Shown: piece by piece, positions 57,013 through 64,000 of the stretch
Position numbering within the stretch: position 1 is the first letter of the stretch
Layout of the letters: each line of letters starts with the position of its first letter
Assembly: GCA_947258565.1 (NCBI GenBank)
Contig: CAMYJB010000009.1
Coordinates: 32,947-96,946 of the forward strand
DNA: 64,000 nucleotides
Reading direction: 5' to 3'
DNA from: an uncultured Woeseiaceae bacterium
GTDB lineage: Bacteria > Pseudomonadota > Gammaproteobacteria > Steroidobacterales > Woeseiaceae
The notes under the pieces: model-generated
Told to the model about the DNA's origin: nothing
Seen by the model: only the letters and a program-made list of their open reading frames with translations
The model's database searches: none
Translations under genes and position numbers: made by a program

Positions 57013-57801
57013 TCAGGCGGCTAAGCCGACGCTCTGCAGGTGTACGCGGATCTGGTGCGTGCGGCCCGTGAGGGGTGAACACTGGACGAGGCTGTACTTG
57101 CGATAGGTCCGTGACAGGCGCACCCGGGTCTGCGCAGGCTTGCCTTCCGGGCTGACGATCACGTGACGCTCACCACCCTTCCGATGCGTGACCAGCAACG
57201 GCTCGTCGATGAGCCGTTCACCGAGCTGCCAATCGCCGACAACCAGCGCCAGGTAGTTCTTCTCGACGATGCCCTGGCGAAACTTCTCGTGCAGCGACCG
57301 CAGCGCGCTGCGCTTCTTGGCAATGACCAGGCAACCCGATGTCTCGCGGTCGAGACGGTGCACCAGCGAAAGATCCCTGAGGTCCGGCCTTGCGGCCCGG
57401 AGCAGCTCTATGACGCCGTGGCTGACGCCGCTGCCGCCGTGGACTGCGACGCCCGCCGGCTTGTCGATAACCAGCAGCCGCCTGTCCTCATACAGCACCT
57501 GATCGTTGATCGCGGCTGCCAGCCCGGCAGCCGGTGGCGCGCCCTCCTTGCGCACGCGCACGGGCGGAATCCGGACCTCGTCGCCCGCCGCGAGACGGTA
57601 ATCGGCCCTTACCCGGCCGCCATTGACGCGCACTTCTCCGCGCCGCAACAGCCGGTAGACCCGGCCCCTCGGCACACCGGGCAGCTCACGGTGCAGAAAG
57701 TTGTCCACGCGCTGGCCTGCGCCATCGGCATCGATCCGGACCTTTCTTACCCCGGTGACACGGCCGCTGCCCTGCTCCGTCGACTTTTTCTGCATGATCA
57801 A
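57013..57801 (-). CDS. rluC: 23S rRNA pseudouridine synthase RluC, C-terminally truncated
   Basis: RNA-modifying enzyme expected to convert uridines in 23S rRNA. An S4 RNA-binding domain (about 30-85, RVDNFLHRELPGVPRGRVYR) precedes the catalytic domain with Asp151 in HRLDRETSG, KNYLALVVGDW and TGRTHQIRVHLQ. After HLQSVG the frame runs into a stop (LAA*), while the natural C-terminus continues in another frame. The active site is intact but the last strand region is lost, so activity is doubtful unless the shift is a sequence error. Divergent from rne, as in E. coli. Confidence 0.85.
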   Translation of the reverse strand: MIMQKKSTEQGSGRVTGVRKVRIDADGAGQRVDNFLHRELPGVPRGRVYRLLRRGEVRVNGGRVRADYRLAAGDEVRIPPVRVRKEGAPPAAGLAAAINDQVLYEDRRLLVIDKPAGVAVHGGSGVSHGVIELLRAARPDLRDLSLVHRLDRETSGCLVIAKKRSALRSLHEKFRQGIVEKNYLALVVGDWQLGERLIDEPLLVTHRKGGERHVIVSPEGKPAQTRVRLSRTYRKYSLVQCSPLTGRTHQIRVHLQSVGLAA

Positions 57802-58233
57802 TAACTTGATGGGTTGCCGGGGTGTGCTATATTTAGCCCCCGGCGATGGATCGCAGACCTCTGTCGAACCTTGCCAAAAGCTTACGCGGCCTCCAATCCG
57901 GGATTAGCCGCCTGTTGAGAAAGCCATTTTACAGACATTTACCAACGGATCCCGCGGCTCGCGAGATTCGAAACGGTCACTCTTAACCGTGACCAGATTC
58001 CACTGGCAGCAAGTACGGAATTCGGCAAGCGCCAGCGCGGCAAGACCGCAGGGAAACAATGAATTTTATTTCGCATGACCCGCTCCTCACGGACCGGGTC
58101 GACAACCAGAGTTATTTCAGTATCGGGCACGGTGCCGTGAGGCATCGCACGCCAATTCGCCCGGCTGGCATAACCCGCGCCCTGCCATTCCGCTCCGCTT
58201 CGCTGCCCTCAGATACGCAACAAGTAGGGCAAT
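57802..58233. other. Long rne leader region
   Basis: These 432 bases between rluC and rne carry a probable promoter (57806-57833) and then about 400 bases of leader, similar in size to the 361-base E. coli rne leader that mediates autoregulation. Possible stems include GGTCAC...GTGACC (57977-57996). A small frame starts at 58059 with AGGG upstream and overlaps the rne start. No other gene is seen. Confidence 0.6.
57806..57833 (+). promoter_or_regulatory. Sigma-70-like promoter of rne
   Basis: TTGATG and TATATT are separated by 16 bases. Its location would give an mRNA leader of roughly 390-400 bases. Confidence 0.5.
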
Positions 58234-60876
58234 ATGAAAAGAATGCTAATCAATGCAACTCAGGAAGAAGAGTTGCGCATGGCGATGGTCGATGGCCAAC
58301 GCCTCTATGACCTGAATATCGAAGGACCCGCGAGCGAACGCAAGAAAGCCAATATTTACAAAGGCACAATCACGCGCATCGAGCCGAGCCTCGAAGCCGC
58401 GTTCGTCGATTACGGCGCCGAACGGCACGGATTCCTGCCACTAAAGGAAATCTCCAGCGAGTACTTCGTCAAGAACGTCGAGTCCGGCGCAAAACCCAGT
58501 ATTCGCGAGGTCCTGAAAGAAGGCCAGGACATCGTCGTGCAGATCGACAAGGAAGAGCGCGGCAACAAGGGCGCCGCCCTGACGACCTACGTCAGCCTCG
58601 CCGGTCGGTTCATCGTCCTGAAACCCAACAAGGCGCGTTCCGGCGGCGTGTCGCGGCGCATCGTGGGGTCCGATCGCGATCTCGCCCGACAGTCCCTGTC
58701 CGCGATCGAGGTACCAGACGGTATGAGCGTGATCCTGCGGACGGCGGGTATCGATCGCAGCGCCGAAGAACTCGCCTGGGACCTCGAGAACCTGCTGGCC
58801 GTATGGCACGCGATCCTCAACGTGGTGCTGCAGCGACCCTCGCCGTTCCTGATTTATCGCGAAAGCAATGCCGTAGTACGCGCGCTGCGTGATTACCTCA
58901 CCAACGAGATCGGCGAGATCCTCATCGACGACGAAGCGACGTACAAGGAAGCCATCGAATTCGTCGAGCAGGTCATGCCGCACAATCAGCGCAAGCTGAA
59001 ACTGTATTCCGATCCCGTGCCGCTGTTCACGCGCTTCCAGATCGAGTCGCAGATCGAGTCGGCATTCGCACATAACGTCACGCTTCCGTCCGGCGGCAGC
59101 ATCGTCATCGACCACACCGAGGCGCTGGTGTCCATCGACATCAACTCGGCCCGTGCAACGAAGGGCGGCGACATCGAGGCAACCGCGCTGAACACCAACC
59201 TGGAGGCGGCTGACGAGATCGCCCGCCAGCTGCGTATTCGTGATCTCGGCGGCCTCATTGTTATCGACTTCATCGACATGGGGCCGCAGAAGAACCAGCG
59301 CGCGGTCGAGAACCGGCTGCGTGAGGCCGTCCGGCAGGACCGCGCCCGCGTGCAGATCGGCAAGATTACGCGCTTCGGCCTGCTGGAGATGTCGCGGCAG
59401 CGCCTGCGGCCGTCGCTCGGCGAGTCCAGCTACCAGACCTGCCCGCGCTGCTCGGGCTTCGGCACGATTCGCAGCGTCGAATCGCTGGCTCTTGCAATAC
59501 TGCGCATCGTCGGCGAAGAAGCGCGCAAGGAACGCACGGTCAAGGTCATCGCCCAGCTGCCCGTCGAGGTTGCAACCTACCTCCTGAATGAAAAGCGCGA
59601 CTGGGTGCAGAGTCTCGAGACGCGGCACGACACGCAGGTCATTCTCGTCGCAAACTCGGCGCTCGAAACACCGCATTACGACGTGCGGCGCGTCCGGGAC
59701 GACCAGGCCGATCTGCCCGAAAATGCCGGCGTCAGTTACGCGCTCGCAGAAGCGGAGACGGAACTCGAAGTGCCCTCGTCCATGCAGGAGCGTCCGGTCG
59801 CCGAGCAGGCCGCGATTGGCAAGATCGAGCCTGCAGCTCCGGCACCGAAGCGACCGGAACCCGCAAAGCCCGGATTCCTGGATTGGCTGAAGTCCCTCTT
59901 TGGCGGCGACGACAAGCAGGCCGCCAGGAAAAAAACCAGGAAGAAGTCCAAGAAGAAACCGCAGGCTGGCCGCCGTGGCAAGAGGAGCGGCCAGGCCGGG
60001 GCGCGCGACGCCGGCAAGCCGCAACGCGGGCGCCGCAGCGAAACGCGTACGGACGAAACACAGCGAGGCCAGAAGAAGAAGACCAAGAAAAAGACCCGGA
60101 AAAAGGCCAAGAAGAAGACCGCCGGCAGAGACGCCGCCAGGTCCCGCGACGCGCAAAAACCGGCGCCGCAGGCTGCAGACGCCGGCGGGGACGAATCCCG
60201 CGAAGACAGCAAGCATGGCACCAAACCGCGCCGTTCGCGCGGCGGGCGCCGGCGCCGGCGCAGTGGCGACAAGCCGCTGCAGGACAGCCAGTCGCAAGCC
60301 GGTGAAGACACGGCAGCGCGGTCACAGGACGCTGCGCAGCCGCAGGACGAGGCGGTTGTCGCAAAAGACCGGGGAACTGCGGACAAGTCACAACAACGCG
60401 ACGGCACAGACGCTGCAGCTGGCAGCAACGGCAAAACGGTGCGCGAGAAGCGGCCGGCTACGAAAGAGTTGCCCGAGCAGCGCGTCACGGATGCCGCTGC
60501 ACAGCCTGCCGCAATTGTTGAGCCGCAGGCAAAAGACACGCCGCCGGAACGCGCCCGGGCGCCGGGTCGGCCCGCAGCCGGCAGCAAGAAACCCGCACCC
60601 GAAGACCAGCCGCAAGCCAAAGCCCGCGTTGAAGCAGAGAGCAGGCCAGAACCGAAAAAAACCGGCGCCGCAGCAAACAGCAAGCCCGAATCGAAATCCG
60701 GCAATGGCTCGGACGACGCCAAGCCGGCCGCGAAGCCGGCCGCCAAACCGGAGGGCCGCCTGTTGCCGTGGGAGCCTGCGCAGCTGCCGGCAGAGGTCAA
60801 GAAGGACAAGCCGGCCGAGCCAAAGCGCGAAGCCGACGCAGACGGCCGGAGCGAAACGCCGACAGAGTCTGGCTAG
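58234..60876 (+). CDS. rne: Ribonuclease E
   Basis: Endoribonuclease and degradosome scaffold of 880 residues. The catalytic half aligns with E. coli: S1 domain (about 36-120), Asp302 in SIDINSARATKGGDIE, the second metal Asp in IVIDFIDMGPQKNQRA, and the zinc-link Cys403 and Cys406 in CPRCSGFGTI. The C-terminal half is disordered, with lysine-rich blocks (KKTRKKSKKK, KKKTKKKTRKKAKKK) and an arginine-rich GGRRRRRSGDKP, likely RNA-binding. TAGGGCA stands upstream of the ATG. Its stop shares CTAG with the convergent phosphatase gene. Confidence 0.97.
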   Translation: MKRMLINATQEEELRMAMVDGQRLYDLNIEGPASERKKANIYKGTITRIEPSLEAAFVDYGAERHGFLPLKEISSEYFVKNVESGAKPSIREVLKEGQDIVVQIDKEERGNKGAALTTYVSLAGRFIVLKPNKARSGGVSRRIVGSDRDLARQSLSAIEVPDGMSVILRTAGIDRSAEELAWDLENLLAVWHAILNVVLQRPSPFLIYRESNAVVRALRDYLTNEIGEILIDDEATYKEAIEFVEQVMPHNQRKLKLYSDPVPLFTRFQIESQIESAFAHNVTLPSGGSIVIDHTEALVSIDINSARATKGGDIEATALNTNLEAADEIARQLRIRDLGGLIVIDFIDMGPQKNQRAVENRLREAVRQDRARVQIGKITRFGLLEMSRQRLRPSLGESSYQTCPRCSGFGTIRSVESLALAILRIVGEEARKERTVKVIAQLPVEVATYLLNEKRDWVQSLETRHDTQVILVANSALETPHYDVRRVRDDQADLPENAGVSYALAEAETELEVPSSMQERPVAEQAAIGKIEPAAPAPKRPEPAKPGFLDWLKSLFGGDDKQAARKKTRKKSKKKPQAGRRGKRSGQAGARDAGKPQRGRRSETRTDETQRGQKKKTKKKTRKKAKKKTAGRDAARSRDAQKPAPQAADAGGDESREDSKHGTKPRRSRGGRRRRRSGDKPLQDSQSQAGEDTAARSQDAAQPQDEAVVAKDRGTADKSQQRDGTDAAAGSNGKTVREKRPATKELPEQRVTDAAAQPAAIVEPQAKDTPPERARAPGRPAAGSKKPAPEDQPQAKARVEAESRPEPKKTGAAANSKPESKSGNGSDDAKPAAKPAAKPEGRLLPWEPAQLPAEVKKDKPAEPKREADADGRSETPTESG

Positions 60877-61358
60877 CGCTGCTGCAGCTCTTCGAGGAGC
60901 CCGCGCGAAGCGTCTTCGACAAGATCGAGGACGCGTTCGAAGCCGGTCGCTCCGCCATAGTAAGGATCCGGGACCTCCATCTCGGGCCCGGATCCGAACT
61001 CGAGAAAGAGACGTATCTTCTCGCGATGCGCCGCGTCGGCCTGCTCGTGCAGCATGACGAGGTTGTCCTGGTCCATCGCAATGATGTGCTGGAAACGCTC
61101 GAAGTCTTCGGCTCCGACGCGCCGCGCGCGGATATCCGCGAGCGAGAAGCCGCGTCTCGCGGCCGCCTGTTGCGCGCGCCTGTCGGGCGGCTCTCCGACG
61201 TGATAGGCGTGAGTGCCCGCCGAATCGATCTCGAACAGTTCGTCGAGTCCCGCCTCGGCAACATGATGACGAAACACGCCTTCCGCGGTCGGCGAGCGGC
61301 AGATATTGCCCATGCAGACGAACAACACGGAGACTATTTCTTCCCTGGATTCAGTCAT
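60873..61358 (-). CDS. Low-molecular-weight protein-tyrosine-phosphatase
   Basis: A 161-residue phosphatase. The P-loop VLFVCMGNICRSPTAEG gives nucleophile Cys15 and Arg21, and the general acid is the Asp of VPDPYYGG. Bacterial relatives such as Wzb dephosphorylate tyrosine kinases of polysaccharide export, but none is encoded nearby. The stop overlaps that of rne in the palindrome CTAG. Confidence 0.95.
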   Translation of the reverse strand: MTESREEIVSVLFVCMGNICRSPTAEGVFRHHVAEAGLDELFEIDSAGTHAYHVGEPPDRRAQQAAARRGFSLADIRARRVGAEDFERFQHIIAMDQDNLVMLHEQADAAHREKIRLFLEFGSGPEMEVPDPYYGGATGFERVLDLVEDASRGLLEELQQR

Positions 61359-61387
61359 CGACGTCTTTGTTCACCGCTGTTTGCAAA

Positions 61388-62305
61388 TCAATGCAGGGCC
61401 GGCAACGCCTGCAGGTACGCGGCGATAGCGGCCCGGTCGTCGGCGCTCAGTCTTGCCATGTTTTCCTGCACGGCAACCATCGAGCCACCGACCGTATCGA
61501 AATCCGGCGTAAAGCCGCTTTCCAGATAATAGGCTATATCGGCAGCCGACCACTCGGAAATGTTCTCGCCACCCGGCGTAATATTCGGGACTCGACCCTT
61601 GCCTTCCGGGTTTGGCGCGCCGGCAAGCCAGCGATCGCGTATCAGTCCGCCGAACCGGTCACGTGGAGTGTGGCATTCCCCGCAGTGCCCGGCGCCCTCG
61701 ACGAGCAGGCGGCCGCGTTCGACGAGCGTCGGCGAAGCTCCTGGCGCCATTGGTTCCGTAACCAGGTACAACCGTTTCCAGGCACCGACACCGCGCCGCA
61801 CTGACCACGGGAAACCCAGGCTGTGCGCTTCGATACGGCCGCTCACGGGCGGCAGCGTATCGAGATATGCCTTCAGGTCCAGCACATCCCCGATCGGCAT
61901 ACGAGCATATGAAGTGTAAGGGAATGACGGATAGTAATGGCGGCCGTCGGGAGAGACGCCGCGTTGCATCGCGTTGACGAACTCGGCCGGTGTCCATTCG
62001 CCAATACCGTCATTGGCATGCGGAGAGATATTGGGCACGCGGAACACGCCGTACGGCGTGTCGAGTTCCAGCCCACCGCCCAGCAACAGCTTGTCGTCGC
62101 CCTTGGCACGTTTGCCGTTCACCGGGCGCGCGTGGCAGGACGCACAGCCAGCCGCCCAGAATATTCGTTCGCCCGCAACAGGGTCGGGCCGGTGATCCGG
62201 AAGATCCGCAGCAGCAATCATCTGCGGACGCGTGATCCACCACGCCGCGACGGCGGCTACAACGAGCACCACGACGCCCCCCCGCAGAATACGGCTGATC
62301 AGCAT
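61388..62305 (-). CDS. Diheme cytochrome c
   Basis: A 305-residue membrane-anchored cytochrome. A single N-terminal helix (9-23) leads to two heme sites: C54-A-S-C57-H58 and C208-G-E-C211-H212. It resembles the cytochrome subunits of membrane dehydrogenases such as alcohol or aldehyde dehydrogenase (GEWTPAEFVNAMQRGVSPDG), yet no dehydrogenase subunits are adjacent. It lies 27 bases after a class II cytochrome c gene. Probably carries electrons in the periplasm. Confidence 0.92.
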   Translation of the reverse strand: MLISRILRGGVVVLVVAAVAAWWITRPQMIAAADLPDHRPDPVAGERIFWAAGCASCHARPVNGKRAKGDDKLLLGGGLELDTPYGVFRVPNISPHANDGIGEWTPAEFVNAMQRGVSPDGRHYYPSFPYTSYARMPIGDVLDLKAYLDTLPPVSGRIEAHSLGFPWSVRRGVGAWKRLYLVTEPMAPGASPTLVERGRLLVEGAGHCGECHTPRDRFGGLIRDRWLAGAPNPEGKGRVPNITPGGENISEWSAADIAYYLESGFTPDFDTVGGSMVAVQENMARLSADDRAAIAAYLQALPALH

Positions 62306-62332
62306 GTGCCCGCTAGCCGCAGCGGCGGTCGC

Positions 62333-62782
62333 TTACTCGTCTTCGATACGATAGTCGTCGTGGCAGCCCTTGCAGGCATCGAATATCGGGCCTGCCACCG
62401 GCTTCGTTTCCTCCAGCGTCTGCGGCTTTGCGGCAATGGCCGCATCGACGGCATCGCTCCATGTCGCAAGCGCCGTATCGAACCCGGCGCGATCCTCCCA
62501 GATTGCCGGCGCCGCCTCGGTATCTTCTCCGGTCTCGCTGCCGGGCGGAAAGAGATCGCCGAACTGCGCGGCCGCCTTGTCGAACGTTTCGAACGACATC
62601 ATGACGACACCGGCATCGAAATCGCGCTCACCCTTGAGCATCTCTCCGATCGGTTTTGCGGCATCGCCGACGCCCTCCATCAGTTCGTGACGCTCGTGAC
62701 GGGGATCGTCCCCGGCAAGAAGCGGTGATGTAAATGCCAGTGCGATGACAGCGACGAGGCTTCGGGAATTCAAATACGACAT
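62333..62782 (-). CDS. Cytochrome c', class II
   Basis: A 149-residue periplasmic four-helix cytochrome. The signal peptide ends PLLAG near residue 24 and the heme site is near the C-terminus, C137-K-G-C140-H141, as in class II proteins. Members bind nitric oxide or act in electron transfer. The start at 62782 gives the clean signal; the frame extends 15 codons upstream. The gene is probably co-transcribed with the diheme cytochrome. Confidence 0.88.
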   Translation of the reverse strand: MSYLNSRSLVAVIALAFTSPLLAGDDPRHERHELMEGVGDAAKPIGEMLKGERDFDAGVVMMSFETFDKAAAQFGDLFPPGSETGEDTEAAPAIWEDRAGFDTALATWSDAVDAAIAAKPQTLEETKPVAGPIFDACKGCHDDYRIEDE

Positions 62783-62854
62783 AGTCTTGGCTCTCTCCGG
62801 GTTACGGGTCTGTTTTACTCGAAGCACCGTAAGGTACCTGAGATAAGCTCCAAA

Positions 62855-63709
62855 TCAACACTTATGCGTCCCTGACGCTTTACGGGGGGTGGGCGGCTGG
62901 CAGCTTGGGCACAGGAAAAGATTGCGCCCGCCCACCGTGAGCCGTTCGATTACGTTACCGCACAGGTGGCACGCTTCGCCATCGCGGCCGAAAACATGGA
63001 ATCGCCGCTCTCCGAACGACCAGCCTGTGTCCTTGAGCTGGCGTGCGAGTGATGGCGGAATCGTCACGCCGCCGCTGCGATACGAACGACGTGCAATGCG
63101 AATGGTATTGCCGGCGAGCCGGTCGAGTTCACCTCCGTTCAGGTCCAGGGGGCGCCGCGACGGATGGACCCCGGAGACGAAAAGAATCTCGGACCGCAGG
63201 TAGTTGCCGATTCCGGCGAGGAACGCCTGGTCCAGGAACAGCGCGCCGCTGCTGCGCCGGGCAAAACGGGAACTTTGCAGGCGCTGCCGAAACTCGCTGG
63301 CTTTAAGCCCGTCGTCCATGACGTCGGGCCCGAGACGAGAGAGGAACGGATGCTCATCGAGCTGCCTGTCGTTCAGTATCTCGATATCCGATGCGCTGTA
63401 GAGCAATGCGCTGTGTGATGCCGTGTGGAGTTCCGCGCGGAGTTGCCGCTCCGTCCGCGGCATGCGCGGCCGCTTCATCGTGTACCAGCGCCCGTAAAGC
63501 TGATTATGACTGTAGAGCGTCATTCCGTTGTCGAATCGCGTCAACATTGCTTTGCCGCGCGTCGCGATCGAGGTCACGGTGCGGCCCGTAAGGCGCTTTT
63601 CGAAGCGTGCGAGGCCCGGCAGATGGAGCCGTACCTCTTCGACGACGTGGCCTGCGAGCACTCGCGCGACCCGGTCCGCGGCGCGCCGTATCTCAGGACC
63701 TTCTGGCAT
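62855..63709 (-). CDS. nei: Endonuclease VIII (Nei), DNA glycosylase
   Basis: Bifunctional glycosylase/AP lyase of 284 residues that removes oxidised pyrimidines. The catalytic N-terminus is PEGPEIRRAADRV (Pro immediately after Met, then Glu). The Lys of TRGKAMLTRF is next, and LYSHNQLYGRW is typical of Nei rather than MutM. The C-terminal zinc finger has CHLCGN and CPSC. ATG 63709 is fixed by the need for N-terminal Pro. Confidence 0.95.
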   Translation of the reverse strand: MPEGPEIRRAADRVARVLAGHVVEEVRLHLPGLARFEKRLTGRTVTSIATRGKAMLTRFDNGMTLYSHNQLYGRWYTMKRPRMPRTERQLRAELHTASHSALLYSASDIEILNDRQLDEHPFLSRLGPDVMDDGLKASEFRQRLQSSRFARRSSGALFLDQAFLAGIGNYLRSEILFVSGVHPSRRPLDLNGGELDRLAGNTIRIARRSYRSGGVTIPPSLARQLKDTGWSFGERRFHVFGRDGEACHLCGNVIERLTVGGRNLFLCPSCQPPTPRKASGTHKC

Positions 63710-63845
63710 TGATCCGGCGCTCCGAACGGCATCGTGCAGAGCAATACTTGACGTCTGACCACGCGAGCGCCCACTTGCGTCGCCAGACGAACGGCCGGCC
63801 GCATACCGCACAATCCTTGCTCGGCAAGTTCGGCTTCACGTGCAT
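63693..63845 (-). CDS. DUF2256 domain-containing protein
   Basis: A 50-residue putative zinc-binding protein. Four cysteines (Cys12, Cys15, Cys35, Cys39 in DCAVCGRPF and KYCSARC) surround FVWRRKWALAWSDV, the DUF2256 signature. It overlaps the start of nei by 17 bases on the same strand. DUF2256 genes often lie near photolyase-like or glutathione peroxidase genes. Function unknown. Confidence 0.88.
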   Translation of the reverse strand: MHVKPNLPSKDCAVCGRPFVWRRKWALAWSDVKYCSARCRSERRINARRS

Positions 63846-63853
63846 CGCGTGGT

Positions 63854-64000
63854 TTAGTCGTTCAGCGCCGTCTTGATGGTGGCGAGCATTTCTGCGTCGT
63901 AAGGCTGCGTCCGCGGACTGAATTCTGCAATGAGTTGCCCGTCCCGGCCGATCAGGTACTTGTGGAAATTCCACGTCGGATAGGTTCCCGCGGCGGCGGC
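63854..64000 (-). CDS. Glutathione peroxidase, C-terminal fragment (5' end outside window)
   Basis: The last 48 residues are present: TYPTWNFHKYLIGRDGQL holds the conserved Trp-Asn-Phe of glutathione peroxidases, followed by IAEFSPRTQPYDAEMLATIK and a stop at 63854. The active-site Cys or Sec lies beyond the window. It stands eight bases upstream of the DUF2256 gene and probably shares its transcript. Confidence 0.9.
   Translation of the reverse strand, partial: AAAAGTYPTWNFHKYLIGRDGQLIAEFSPRTQPYDAEMLATIKTALND

Noticed and set aside
58441..60297. Long minus-strand open frame (618 codons) opposite rne
   Set aside because: Antisense shadow of a GC-rich gene; no domain or plausible start context, and RNase E is complete on the plus strand.

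Overview
The window is a GC-rich stretch of a gammaproteobacterial chromosome. The evidence is three gene blocks ordered much as in Escherichia coli or Pseudomonas: serS-rarA-lolA-ftsK next to trxB; aat-infA facing clpA-clpS; and rne divergent from rluC, followed by a maf-type gene, yceD-rpmF-plsX-fabH. Two tRNA genes, a type II secretion locus and a SOS mutagenesis operon fit the same group. Secreted lipoprotein peptidases and a sulfotransferase operon would suit a marine heterotroph, for example a Woeseiales-like lineage, but that placement is inference.

Layout. 1-1644: the 3'-truncated gene of an M28 aminopeptidase lipoprotein. 1709-9750: a tight minus-strand run with a dienelactone hydrolase, a small membrane protein, two CFA-type lipid methyltransferases, DUF1365, an FAD oxidoreductase, a lipocalin, DUF6134, DUF1295 and DUF2878. 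It is divergent from a photolyase (9894-11312), making a light or singlet-oxygen lipid-modification cluster. 11313-19687: tRNA-Arg(CCT) with a repeated 3' end, an S9 peptidase, an MFS transporter, pirin, a GNAT acetyltransferase, a BCP peroxiredoxin, YjbQ, a membrane histidine phosphatase, two small unknowns and tRNA-Ser(TGA) with a broken upstream copy. 19688-23458: sulfotransferase, glycosyltransferase, DUF2334 deacetylase and SDR genes. 23499-25686: a BI-1 family protein and a YfcC-type carrier. 25683-37802: housekeeping genes (serS, rarA, vanZ-like, lolA, ftsK; trxB, a COG3146 acyltransferase, aat, infA; clpA, clpS). 38105-43796: gspC-gspD-gspE-gspF. 44263-50245: a lexA-imuA-imuB-dnaE2 operon behind two SOS boxes. 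50560-52569: an Lpp-like lipoprotein converging with an L,D-transpeptidase, and a GST. 53298-56139: yceD-rpmF-plsX-fabH. 56259-60876: maf, a damaged rluC and rne. 60873-64000: an LMW tyrosine phosphatase, two cytochromes c, nei, DUF2256 and the end of a glutathione peroxidase gene.

How the genes work together. Envelope and oxidative-stress functions dominate the accessory part: lipid methylation and flavin chemistry beside a photolyase, peroxiredoxin, thioredoxin reductase, glutathione peroxidase and the Nei glycosylase. The SOS operon couples LexA to the ImuB/DnaE2 mutasome. aat, clpS and clpA form an N-degron set. The type II system is represented only by its inner-membrane, secretin and ATPase parts; no pseudopilin genes follow.

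No CRISPR array, rRNA, transposase, integrase or prophage was seen. The least ordinary signals are the structured repeats around both tRNAs, the frame-breaking deletion in rluC, the GspE without its tetracysteine motif, the cysteine-bearing Lpp-like protein, and the photolyase-linked lipid cluster.
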